NCBI GenBank assembly: GCA_902465015.1
Contig: CABQLK010000052.1
Location: 1 to 13,619, forward strand
Direction of reading: 5' to 3'
Source of the DNA: an uncultured Collinsella sp.
GTDB taxonomy: Bacteria > Actinomycetota > Coriobacteriia > Coriobacteriales > Coriobacteriaceae
DNA length: 13,619 nucleotides
Position 1 is the stretch's first letter; every line of letters starts with the position of its first letter. Shown here piece by piece: positions 8,065 through 13,619 of the stretch. A program made the position numbers and the translations under genes. A model generated the notes under the pieces. The model did no database searches, had not been told where the DNA came from, and saw only the letters and a list, made by a program, of their open reading frames with translations.

Positions 8065-9789
8065 CTACGAGCGCAGTGTAATTTTATCGCGCAACGATTT
8101 GAGATCTTCGGTGACGGTGCGGTCTTCCTGGATCATCTTCTGGACCTTTTTGTAGCTCGTGCTGACGGTCGAGTGGTTGCGGTTGCCAAATTCGGCGCCC
8201 ACCGCCGTGGTCGTCATCTCGCACATCTCGATGGCCAGGTAGATAGCAATATGGCGTGCTTTGGCGATATTGGCGTTGCGACGCGGGCCGATGAGCTCCT
8301 CGTGCGTCACGCCGTACTGCTCTTCGATGACGGACTGAACCGTCTGAACGTTGATTTTTTTGGCTGATGTGTCGAAGTACTGGCTGGCGATGGCGTCGAT
8401 ATCGTCAAAGGTGAGCTCCCCGCCCTCGCGCTCGCGGTCGCCCGCCTCGCCGGCGCAGCGCTCGCAAAAGCTCTCGAGTTCGCGGATGTTGGTGCCCGAG
8501 ACCTCGGCCATGTGTTTAAAGTGCTCGTCGGTCAGGTGCCCGCCGTCGCCGCCATAGGCCGCCAGCAGCGAGTCGTCGCTTGCCTCGGGAGCGGCGACGA
8601 TGGTGTTCTCGTAATAGCGCTGCAAGATCTTGTATTTCATCTCGTAGCTGGGCTCTGCGACCAGGCAGAGCATGCCGGCGTTGAAGCGACTGGTCAGACG
8701 CTCGTCCATGCTCAGGTCCTTGGGGGCACGGTCTGCCGCGATGACGACCTTCTTGTTATTGCGGATGAACTCGTCCATGAGCTGGAAAAAGTAGTCCACG
8801 CTCGCGCGCTTGCCGATGATGTTTTGGATGTCGTCGATGATGAGCACGTCCACGCCGTGGTACGCCTGCATGATGGGGGCGTTGCTCTTCTTTTGGCGGT
8901 CGAACTCGGTCATCAGGTCGTCCAGATATGCCTGGGAGTTGGCGTACTTGACCTTGATCTCGGGCGACTTCTCGGCGAGCTCGTTTTTGATGGCAAGCAG
9001 CAGGTGCGTCTTGCCCAGGCCCGATTTGCCGTAGATGAACAGTGATGTGCACGTGCCGCGCTCGTCCGCGAGGGCGGCAAACTTGAGTGCCGAGCGATAG
9101 GCATGGCTGTTCTCGGGGCCGTAGACAAAGTTCTCAAAGGTAAATTTTGAGTTCGCGGCGAGTGGGGCTCCATCCGTATTCTGCTCGGCCGGCACGGTCG
9201 GCGCTGGCATGGGTGAAGCGGCCGCCGCAGCTTGCGTGGATTTAGTCGGCGCTCCGCCCTTCATCTGGTTCATCATGCGACGAAAATCGTCGGCCGAGAG
9301 CGTGTTTTTGATTGCAATGCCCGAATCCGCGCCCGCCGCTGCGTCGTGAGCGATGGGCATGTGCGTGACGGGCGCGTTCGTTGGCGTCGCCGCCGCGGTC
9401 GGCAACGGTGCCATGGTTTCACGGGAAACATCGCTGTGCTGGTGCTCGATTGTCGGCACGTCGCCTGCGGAGGCCGGTGCCGCCGGGGAAGCGGCGGGAG
9501 CCGTGGCGGGCGCCGTCGCGGCAGCGGATTCCGTTGCGGCGCCTTGCGGTGCCACGATATCGAGCGCGATCGGTGCAAAGGCGATTTCTTCCAGATAGGC
9601 CTCAATAGTAGGCTGATGCTTTTTGAGCTGCGCGATGGCAAAGCGCGAGGGGGCCTCGATCGTGAGCGTATCTTCGGTCAGGCTTATGGCGCGCGATTGC
9701 CCCAGCATGTTGATGAGGCGTGCATCTTGGCCGTCGCGCTGGCAAAAGGCGATGGCATCCCCCAGGATGATGCTTGCTTCCTCGTCCAC
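8065..9789 (-). CDS. dnaA: Chromosomal replication initiator DnaA
   Basis: The AAA+ initiator that binds DnaA boxes, melts the origin and recruits helicase. The 574 residues are longer than E. coli's 467. Domain I is at about 1-80; domain II is a long Ala/Pro/Thr-rich disordered linker at about 82-212; the AAA+ domain III has Walker A GKSGLGKTH (254-262), Walker B VLIIDD (315-320) and box VII ERLTSRF (363-369). Domain IV (about 478-574) binds DNA through RR (503-504) and the recognition helix FGNRNHSTV (534-542). Compared with E. coli GGRDHTTV the Asp433 equivalent is Asn538, and the usual VLHA is VSTS. The start is GTG at 9789 with GGGAG 5 nt upstream, and 15 nt after the preceding gene's stop, so dnaA has almost no upstream space of its own and is probably co-transcribed with that gene. 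Confidence 0.97.
   Translation of the reverse strand: MDEEASIILGDAIAFCQRDGQDARLINMLGQSRAISLTEDTLTIEAPSRFAIAQLKKHQPTIEAYLEEIAFAPIALDIVAPQGAATESAAATAPATAPAASPAAPASAGDVPTIEHQHSDVSRETMAPLPTAAATPTNAPVTHMPIAHDAAAGADSGIAIKNTLSADDFRRMMNQMKGGAPTKSTQAAAAASPMPAPTVPAEQNTDGAPLAANSKFTFENFVYGPENSHAYRSALKFAALADERGTCTSLFIYGKSGLGKTHLLLAIKNELAEKSPEIKVKYANSQAYLDDLMTEFDRQKKSNAPIMQAYHGVDVLIIDDIQNIIGKRASVDYFFQLMDEFIRNNKKVVIAADRAPKDLSMDERLTSRFNAGMLCLVAEPSYEMKYKILQRYYENTIVAAPEASDDSLLAAYGGDGGHLTDEHFKHMAEVSGTNIRELESFCERCAGEAGDREREGGELTFDDIDAIASQYFDTSAKKINVQTVQSVIEEQYGVTHEELIGPRRNANIAKARHIAIYLAIEMCEMTTTAVGAEFGNRNHSTVSTSYKKVQKMIQEDRTVTEDLKSLRDKITLRS
9415..9430 (-). promoter_or_regulatory. parS-like site inside dnaA
   Basis: On the minus strand TGTTTCCCGTGAAACC matches the ParB site TGTTTCACGTGAAACA at 14 of 16 positions, and the 14-bp palindromic core (9416-9429) at 13 of 14. 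It lies in the part of dnaA coding for the disordered linker, where it encodes V121-S-R-E-T125, the same peptide an exact parS would encode in this frame. Both differences from parS are at third codon positions. Confidence 0.6.
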
Positions 9790-9804
9790 TGTCTCTCCCG
9801 TTCT

Positions 9805-11157
9805 TTAGCTCTGAGCTCGCACGCGAGCGGCGCCGAGTTCGGTCAGATGGTATTTCTGGCCATGCTTGATGACCAAGCCGGCCTGCGCCAAGTCATTGAG
9901 CGTGCGTGACCAAGTGGGGGCCGAGTTTCCAAACGCCCTCGCCAGATCGGTTGCACCGCACGCTTGATTTTGCGCCAGATAGCCCAGCGCGGCGTTGCCG
10001 CGATCGCTTACGAACACGTCCGGTTGTGGCTGCGCATACTGATTTGCTGCATTAGGATACATCATTTGAGCTGCTGGTTGTTGAGAACTCTGCATCGACG
10101 GCATTTGCTGTTGAAAACTTTGAGGCCACTGTTGGTAAGGCTGCAGAGGCATCTGTTGGGCCCAGGGGTTGTACTGCTGCTGCGGCATCTGCTGGTACGG
10201 CTGCTGATATCCCTGCTGGTACTGCTGCGGGAACTGCTGGCCATACCCCAGTGGCGGCATCTGCTGATATGGATATCCCCGTTGGTACGGCTGATAGCCC
10301 ATTTGCTGGCCACCCGGTGCCCCCGTCGCCTGCTGCATTGTTGCTGCATCCTGATCTGCCAGCGGCATGGCCTCTGGCATGTTTGGCGTCATCGACATCG
10401 AAGTCGCCTGGGGCTCTTGTGTGGGAAGCATTCCGGGCTGCTGCATCTGCCCCACGGGGGGCTGCATCTGCTGCGTTGCCATGGGCTGCTGCGCAAAAGC
10501 TCCCGGCAGGGGATATGTGGGCTGCTCCGTCTCGGGCCGCACGGCAGCACCGCGTCCGCCGGCACGCTCGATTTCCTGCACTCGTTTAGGGTTCAGGCTT
10601 ACCGTAACCACGGTGCCGTTGCCCATGTTGTCCTCGATGGATACGGCACCGCCGGCGTTTTCCAAATACTCCTGCACCATGGGAAACCCTGCTCCGGTTC
10701 CACGGATATAGCGCTTCATCTTGCTGTTTGCGCTGGTAACGCCAAAGTCGAAAGCGCGCTCCTTGTCGTCGATGCCTGGTCCTTGATCGGCAAAGCGGAT
10801 GGTGTCTCCGCCGTCCAGAATCGAGATGATGGGCTCGGCAAAGTGCGCGTGGATAAAGTTTTCGACAATCTCGCGGATGACCATGAGCGAGATGTGGCCA
10901 CCTTGTTCTTTCATGCACTGGTAGACGGTGTTGGTCGTCTCTTCCAAATACGTGCGGACATCTTGCGGATCAATGACGATCACACGCGGTGTCGACAGCA
11001 TGTCGTCATAGACGGCGATACGCGCGGCGTACATGGCTTTTGGCGTCTGCGTGGTCGTCTGCTCGCCTTCCGCACGCTCTTCGCGCACGCCGGTGATGTG
11101 CTCGTTGTCGGGTGCCGGGTCTCCAGAATCGACCATGGTGTAAAAGTCATCAGACAT
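9805..11157 (-). CDS. Unknown GHKL-ATPase / Q-P-Y-rich linker / winged-helix protein
   Basis: Not a family I can name. Numbering from ATG 11157, the 450-residue product has an N-terminal helical region (about 40-90) and a histidine-kinase/SpoIIAB-type ATPase fold: N-box REIVENFIHAHF with Glu96 and Asn100, G1 box DQGPGID with Asp124, G2 box GTGAGFPMV (153-161), and a closing strand GNGTVVTVSL. It has no dimerisation-phosphoacceptor domain and no membrane segment. Residues about 212-380 are a low-complexity Gln/Pro/Met/Tyr linker (for example QQYQQGYQQPYQQMPQQQY). Residues 381-450 look like a winged helix (GATDLARAFGNSAPTWSRTLNDLAQAGLV). The gene ends 15 nt before dnaA. Start uncertain: ATG 11157 has GGAAG 12 nt upstream, while GTG 11202 or TTG 11229 would add 15 or 24 residues. 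The extra stretch is about 46% GC and the TTG falls in the origin repeats, so ATG is preferred. A DNA-binding regulator of initiation or dnaA expression is possible but unproven. Confidence 0.85.
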   Translation of the reverse strand: MSDDFYTMVDSGDPAPDNEHITGVREERAEGEQTTTQTPKAMYAARIAVYDDMLSTPRVIVIDPQDVRTYLEETTNTVYQCMKEQGGHISLMVIREIVENFIHAHFAEPIISILDGGDTIRFADQGPGIDDKERAFDFGVTSANSKMKRYIRGTGAGFPMVQEYLENAGGAVSIEDNMGNGTVVTVSLNPKRVQEIERAGGRGAAVRPETEQPTYPLPGAFAQQPMATQQMQPPVGQMQQPGMLPTQEPQATSMSMTPNMPEAMPLADQDAATMQQATGAPGGQQMGYQPYQRGYPYQQMPPLGYGQQFPQQYQQGYQQPYQQMPQQQYNPWAQQMPLQPYQQWPQSFQQQMPSMQSSQQPAAQMMYPNAANQYAQPQPDVFVSDRGNAALGYLAQNQACGATDLARAFGNSAPTWSRTLNDLAQAGLVIKHGQKYHLTELGAARVRAQS

Positions 11158-11232
11158 GCCGCTCGCAATCTTCCAAAAGGTTTCGAACAAATAGTAGCTC
11201 ACCGCGCAATGTTTCTCATCTTTCGACAACTT

Positions 11233-11243
11233 TTCAAAACCTG
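11233..11243 (+). repeat. 11-bp direct repeat, copy 2 (TTCAAAACCTG)
   Basis: Identical to 7968-7978. Its right end overlaps the 13-mer at 11240-11252, forming convergent TTTTCAA and TTGAAAA half-elements (11231-11250) separated by 6 nt. Confidence 0.85.
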
Positions 11244-11252
11244 TTGAAAACT
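11240..11252 (-). repeat. 13-bp origin repeat with variant DnaA box, copy 2
   Basis: CCTGTTGAAAACT on the plus strand, the exact reverse complement of 8039-8051. The box TTTTCAACA is on the minus strand at 11242-11250. A further box-like TTTTCCAAA overlaps it on the same strand at 11252-11260. Confidence 0.8.
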
Positions 11253-11292
11253 TTGGAAAACGGGCGAAAAGTTCTCAATATTGCCAACATGA

Positions 11293-11305
11293 CCTGTTGA
11301 AAACT
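11293..11305 (-). repeat. 13-bp origin repeat with variant DnaA box, copy 3
   Basis: CCTGTTGAAAACT, identical to and in the same orientation as 11240-11252, with start-to-start spacing of 53 bp (about five helical turns). The variant box TTTTCAACA is on the minus strand at 11295-11303. Confidence 0.8.
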
Positions 11306-11400
11306 CGATGAAATATCGTGAAAAGTTGTCATGCACCGCTAAATCGAGCTTGGCTTATGGGGGAACCGTGTGAACTGCGCAACCTTTTACCTTTGATTTC

Positions 11401-11430
11401 TTGACATTTGAACATTGATTTCCCTACAAT
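11401..11430 (+). promoter_or_regulatory. Sigma70-type promoter of rpmH
   Basis: A perfect -35 TTGACA (11401-11406), an 18-nt spacer and -10 TACAAT (11425-11430), five of six to consensus. Transcription would start near 11437, leaving a leader of about 65 nt before rpmH. It is the best promoter match noticed in the window and fits the high expression of ribosomal protein genes. It probably serves rpmH, rnpA and yidD at least. Confidence 0.85.
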
Positions 11431-11502
11431 CTTCAAGCTCACGTGTCTATATCTGCGTCCGCGTCCCCGCGGACACTCGAAATGCAGCAGGAGGAACTTA
11501 AG

Positions 11503-11637
11503 ATGAAGCGTACGTATCAGCCTAATAAGCGTAAGCGTGCCAAGACCCATGGCTTCCGTGCCCGTATGGCCACTAAGGGTGGTCGTGCCGTGCTCGCCCG
11601 TCGTCGCGCCAAGGGCCGCAAGCGTCTCACTGTCTAG
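11503..11637 (+). CDS. rpmH: 50S ribosomal protein L34
   Basis: A 44-residue, strongly basic protein of the large ribosomal subunit. The sequence MKRTYQPNKRKRAKTHGFR, then MATKGGRAVLARRRAKGRKR, is the L34 signature over its full length. The ATG at 11503 is chosen because AGGAGG lies 8 nt upstream at 11489-11494 and because it gives the usual length. The frame is open further upstream, but that would add about 20 non-conserved residues. It sits 72 nt after the -10 of a strong promoter and 20 nt before rnpA. The rpmH-rnpA pair next to the origin is widespread in bacteria. Confidence 0.98.
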   Translation: MKRTYQPNKRKRAKTHGFRARMATKGGRAVLARRRAKGRKRLTV

Positions 11638-11657
11638 CAGCGATACACACATCTCGC

Positions 11658-11996
11658 ATGAAGACTATTAAGTCTCGGCAAGATTTCGAGCATGTGTTCA
11701 GTCAGGGGCGTCGTTTCAATCACCCTCTGATTCGAATGACCATATGTGAATCGGTTGGCGAAGGCGACTCCGGAAGGGTCGCCTTCGTTGGTGCTAAGCG
11801 ACTCGGTTGTGCCGTCGTGCGCAACCGATCTAAGCGTGTGATGCGCGAGGCCGCCCGCAGCTGCGGATTTCCCGTTGCGGGTTATGACATCATCTTGTTT
11901 GCAACTCCCAAGACGAGGGTTTCCTCGCCGCAGGAGATGGACAAGGCGTTGCGTTCGCTTATGAAGCGCGCCGGCGTTGCCGGGGAGGAGCGATGA
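11658..11996 (+). CDS. rnpA: Ribonuclease P protein component
   Basis: The protein cofactor that helps the catalytic RNase P RNA bind precursor tRNA for 5'-end maturation. The 112-residue length is typical. The hallmark basic segment KRLGCAVVRNRSKRVMREA (about 48-66) contains the RNR motif that contacts the RNA. The N-terminal SRQDFEHVFSQGRRF is the usual aromatic-containing lead-in. The start is ATG 20 nt after the rpmH stop, without a clear Shine-Dalgarno sequence. The stop overlaps the yidD start in an ATGA, so the two genes are translationally coupled. Confidence 0.97.
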   Translation: MKTIKSRQDFEHVFSQGRRFNHPLIRMTICESVGEGDSGRVAFVGAKRLGCAVVRNRSKRVMREAARSCGFPVAGYDIILFATPKTRVSSPQEMDKALRSLMKRAGVAGEER

Positions 11997-12217
11997 GCAA
12001 TCACGTTTTGCGACGTGTTGCCATCGCTCCTATTCGCATATATCAACAGGTTATTTCGCCCTTATTGCCTGACGCCTGCATTTATTACCCAACGTGCTCG
12101 CAATACGCCATCCAGGCGATTGAGAAGCACGGTGTTTTGAGAGGCTGCTGGCTTGCCGTGAGGCGCATCGCTCGCTGCAATCCCCTGCACGTCGGCGGTT
12201 ATGACCCTGTGCCCTAG
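11993..12217 (+). CDS. yidD: Membrane protein insertion efficiency factor YidD
   Basis: A 74-residue YidD family (DUF37) protein, thought to assist YidC/Sec-dependent insertion at the inner face of the cytoplasmic membrane. It carries the family's nearly invariant pattern: an amphipathic N-terminal helix (IAPIRIYQQVISPLL), then YYPTCSQYAIQAIEKHG, and the C-terminal RCNPLHVGGYDPVP. The conserved cysteines are Cys29, Cys35, Cys52 and Cys62. The start is ATG at 11993, with GGGGAGGAG just upstream, inside the end of rnpA. yidC follows 29 nt later, as in most bacteria. Confidence 0.97.
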   Translation: MSNHVLRRVAIAPIRIYQQVISPLLPDACIYYPTCSQYAIQAIEKHGVLRGCWLAVRRIARCNPLHVGGYDPVP

Positions 12218-12246
12218 CGGGCACTCGCTATCGGAGGAAAACTTAC

Positions 12247-13017
12247 ATGTGGGATTGGATCGTTAACATCCTTTTCGAGCTGCTCAAGCTCATCCAGACC
12301 TTTGCGGTCGACTGGGGCCTGTCCATCATCATTCTGGTGGTCATCATCCGTCTGCTGCTGACGCCGCTTATGCTCAAGTCGACCAAGTCGACGGCTCGCA
12401 TGCAGGTGCTGCAGCCCAAGATGCTCGAGATCCAGGAGCGCTATGCCGACGATCCTCAGCGCCAGGCCGAGGAGATGCAGAAGTTCTACAGCGAGAACAA
12501 GTTCAACCCGATGGCTGGTTGTTTGCCGCTGTTGATCCAGATGCCTGTCCTGTTCGCCCTGCTTACGTTGCTGCGCAACCTGCCGCAGTACTTTAACGAC
12601 GGCACGTTCTCGTTCTTCAACATCCTGCCCGACCTGACCACCACGCCGAGCGCTTCCTTTGCCGATGGCTTTATGGTTGCGCTGCCTGCGCTGGTCTGCC
12701 TGATTCTGTTCGCCGTCCTGACCCTGATTCCGCAGCTCTATATGTCGCGCAACCAGACCGGCCAGCAGGCTCAGAGCATGCGTATGATGGCTGTTGTCAT
12801 GACGGTCATGATGCTTTGGATGGGCTGGAGCCTTCCCGTTGGTGTTCTGCTGTACTACGACGTCTCGTCTGCTTGGCAGGTTATCCAGCAGATTTTTGTG
12901 ACGCAGAAGGTTATCGAGAAGGCCAAGGCCGATGAGGAGGAGCGTCTTAAGAACGCGCCGCTGCAGGTTGAGGTCACTCGTCGAGAGAAGAAGCCGCGCC
13001 CGCACAAGAAGAAGTAG
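12247..13017 (+). CDS. yidC: Membrane protein insertase YidC/Oxa1/SpoIIIJ
   Basis: A five-helix insertase that inserts membrane proteins independently of, or together with, SecYEG. The 256 residues lack the large periplasmic domain of E. coli YidC, as is usual in Gram-positives. The hydrophobic N-terminus is followed by transmembrane 1, with the conserved groove Arg35 (ILVVIIRLLLTPLM). Then come the cytoplasmic charged hairpin (about 43-85) and NPMAGCLPLLIQMPVLFAL (92-110), which is family-diagnostic. Further transmembrane segments are at about 140-165 and 180-220, and a very basic tail RREKKPRPHKKK could bind ribosomes. No lipobox cysteine was seen near the N-terminus, unlike B. subtilis SpoIIIJ. 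The start is ATG with GGAGG 9 nt upstream. Confidence 0.96.
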   Translation: MWDWIVNILFELLKLIQTFAVDWGLSIIILVVIIRLLLTPLMLKSTKSTARMQVLQPKMLEIQERYADDPQRQAEEMQKFYSENKFNPMAGCLPLLIQMPVLFALLTLLRNLPQYFNDGTFSFFNILPDLTTTPSASFADGFMVALPALVCLILFAVLTLIPQLYMSRNQTGQQAQSMRMMAVVMTVMMLWMGWSLPVGVLLYYDVSSAWQVIQQIFVTQKVIEKAKADEEERLKNAPLQVEVTRREKKPRPHKKK

Positions 13018-13034
13018 TGGGATATCAATCTTAT

Positions 13035-13046
13035 TTAGGTACCTAA
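13035..13046. repeat. 12-bp perfect palindrome in the yidC-jag gap
   Basis: TTAGGTACCTAA occupies the middle of the 44-nt gap, ending 5 nt before the GGAG that serves jag. It has no loop, so it is more operator-like than terminator-like. It may be chance. Confidence 0.5.
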
Positions 13047-13061
13047 CTTTTGGAGTACGTT

Positions 13062-13619
13062 ATGTCTGAAGAGATCATCGAGGATATGCTTGAGGAGGTT
13101 GCCCCGCAGGTCGCGGGCGATTATCCCGAGATTGCACAGCGCTACAAGGCTGGTGAAGAGCTGACCGATGAGGAGCTCGACACCATTGCCGATGTTGCGA
13201 TTTCCATCCTGCGTTCCATCCTTTCGCACTTCGATGCCGCCAACTCTCCTATCGATGAGTATGAGGGTGACGAGGGTGAGCTGATTCTGGATGTAACGGC
13301 TCCCGATCTTGCTGTTCTCATTGGCCGTCATGGTCGCACCCTTGATGCCCTTCAGGTTATGTTCTCTTTGCTGGTGAGCCGCAAGCTTGGCTTTAGGTAT
13401 CCGGTTGTAGTGGACGTCGAGGGATACAAGAGCCGCCGTCAGGACAAGGTTGCCTCCATGGCTCAGTCTGCTGCCGAGCGTGCCATTCGCACTCATAAAA
13501 GTGTTTCGCTTCCGCCCATGAATGCCTACGAGCGGCGACTGGTTCACATTGCACTTCGTGGCAATGATGCCGTCGATACTCATTCTGAGGGTTCTGACCC
13601 TGATCGCCATGTGGTGATT
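13062..13619 (+). CDS. jag: Jag/KhpB RNA-binding protein (3' end outside window)
   Basis: The reading frame is open to the last base of the window (186 codons seen, stop not reached), so the gene is truncated by the window edge, probably close to its end. An acidic N-terminus (1-75) has no obvious Jag_N domain. Then come a KH-II domain with the loop IGRHGRTLDALQVM (87-100) and an R3H domain, LPPMNAYERRLVHIALRG (150-167), with the Arg158-x3-His162 signature and the family ending THSEGSDPDRHVVI. KhpB/Jag proteins bind RNA, often with KhpA, and are linked to cell elongation and division in Gram-positives. The start is ATG at 13062 with GGAG 6 nt upstream, 44 nt after yidC. In this class rsmG, parA and parB commonly follow. 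Confidence 0.95.
   Translation, partial: MSEEIIEDMLEEVAPQVAGDYPEIAQRYKAGEELTDEELDTIADVAISILRSILSHFDAANSPIDEYEGDEGELILDVTAPDLAVLIGRHGRTLDALQVMFSLLVSRKLGFRYPVVVDVEGYKSRRQDKVASMAQSAAERAIRTHKSVSLPPMNAYERRLVHIALRGNDAVDTHSEGSDPDRHVVI

Larger units (their letters stand above)
11225..11330. repeat. 12-bp inverted repeat flanking the right origin cluster
   Basis: GACAACTTTTCA (11225-11236) and TGAAAAGTTGTC (11319-11330) are exact inverted copies separated by 82 bp. Both variant DnaA boxes lie between them. The left arm is part of the 16-bp sequence that recurs with one mismatch at 8031-8046. Confidence 0.75.
11158..11502. other. Putative right half of oriC and divergent promoter region
   Basis: A 345-bp spacer between the divergent unknown ATPase gene and rpmH. 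The segment 11221-11330 is dense in repeats: two inverted 13-mers with the variant DnaA box, an 11-mer and a 16-mer shared with the dnaA-dnaN spacer, and 12-bp inverted arms GACAACTTTTCA (11225-11236) and TGAAAAGTTGTC (11319-11330). The segment 11331-11400 shows nothing clear. The segment 11401-11430 is the rpmH promoter. The promoter for the ATPase-dnaA transcript must lie here too, probably among the box repeats, which would allow DnaA feedback. Only weak -10-like matches were seen (for example TACTAT on the minus strand, 11191-11196). Confidence 0.75.

Noticed and set aside
5913..8081. Very long plus-strand open frame (722 codons) opposite recF and dnaN
   Set aside because: Antisense shadow spanning two confidently identified genes and the origin spacer. 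Its composition is biased and no motif is visible.
10085..10330. CTG/CAG-rich degenerate repeats resembling a tandem array or CRISPR
   Set aside because: The units are irregular with no spacer structure and stay in frame as Gln/Pro/Tyr codons. This is a coding low-complexity linker.
9964..11247. Plus-strand Leu/His/Arg-rich frame opposite the ATPase/winged-helix gene
   Set aside because: Its Leu/Arg/His richness simply mirrors the Gln/Pro/Tyr codons of the real gene. The ATPase motifs on the minus strand are specific.
11441..11446. CACGTG in the rpmH leader as a second parS
   Set aside because: Flanking bases (gctCACGTGtct) do not match the GTTT/AAAC arms, so only the 6-bp core agrees.
11443..11502. 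Upstream extension of the rpmH frame (20 extra residues)
   Set aside because: L34 is 44 residues and its conserved start MKRTYQP has a well-spaced AGGAGG. The extension is just the open leader.
12214..13005. Minus-strand open frame opposite yidC (263 codons)
   Set aside because: Antisense shadow of a clear yidC with a good ribosome binding site.

Overview
The window looks like the chromosomal replication-origin region of a high-GC Gram-positive bacterium of the class Coriobacteriia. Collinsella or a close relative is my best guess. That rests on remembered family resemblance (gene order, a small 256-residue YidC, a divergent DnaA, a DUF721/DciA gene between recF and gyrB), not on a search. 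No rRNA, tRNA, CRISPR array, insertion sequence or pseudogene was found. All genes point away from a central interval (about 7.8-11.4 kb), so all would be co-directional with forks leaving an origin placed there.

Left arm, minus strand, reading away from the origin: a 450-residue GHKL-ATPase/winged-helix protein of unknown function, dnaA (15 nt downstream of it), a 238-bp origin-like spacer, dnaN, recF, dciA (DUF721; overlaps recF), an intrinsic terminator, then gyrB and gyrA with a second intrinsic terminator. Together these supply initiation (DnaA), helicase loading (DciA), the sliding clamp (DnaN), gap repair (RecF) and supercoil control (gyrase). Right arm, plus strand: a strong sigma70-type promoter, then rpmH, rnpA, yidD, yidC and the nearly complete jag/khpB, covering ribosome and RNase P components and the membrane-insertion module.

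The origin appears bipartite. The spacers on the two sides of the unknown gene plus dnaA share exact repeats: a 13-mer AGTTTTCAACAGG in three copies, an 11-mer TTCAAAACCTG in two, and a 16-mer with one mismatch. The 13-mer contains TTTTCAACA, which differs from the usual DnaA box TTWTNCACA at position 6. Beside dnaN an extremely AT-rich stretch contains five consecutive DnaA-trio-like triplets (TAATAATAGTAATAG), in the same place and orientation as the Bacillus subtilis unwinding element. DnaA carries Asn where E. coli has the base-contacting Asp433, which may go with the changed box.

Other points for a second look: a near-perfect parS site inside the dnaA linker-coding region (encoding V-S-R-E-T); a GyrA with Phe at the E. 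coli Ser83 position and a long acidic N-terminal extension; and the unknown ATPase/winged-helix gene itself, which has a Gln/Pro/Tyr-rich disordered linker, is very probably co-transcribed with dnaA and sits inside the origin. This last gene is the best candidate in the window for an undescribed replication-linked regulator.
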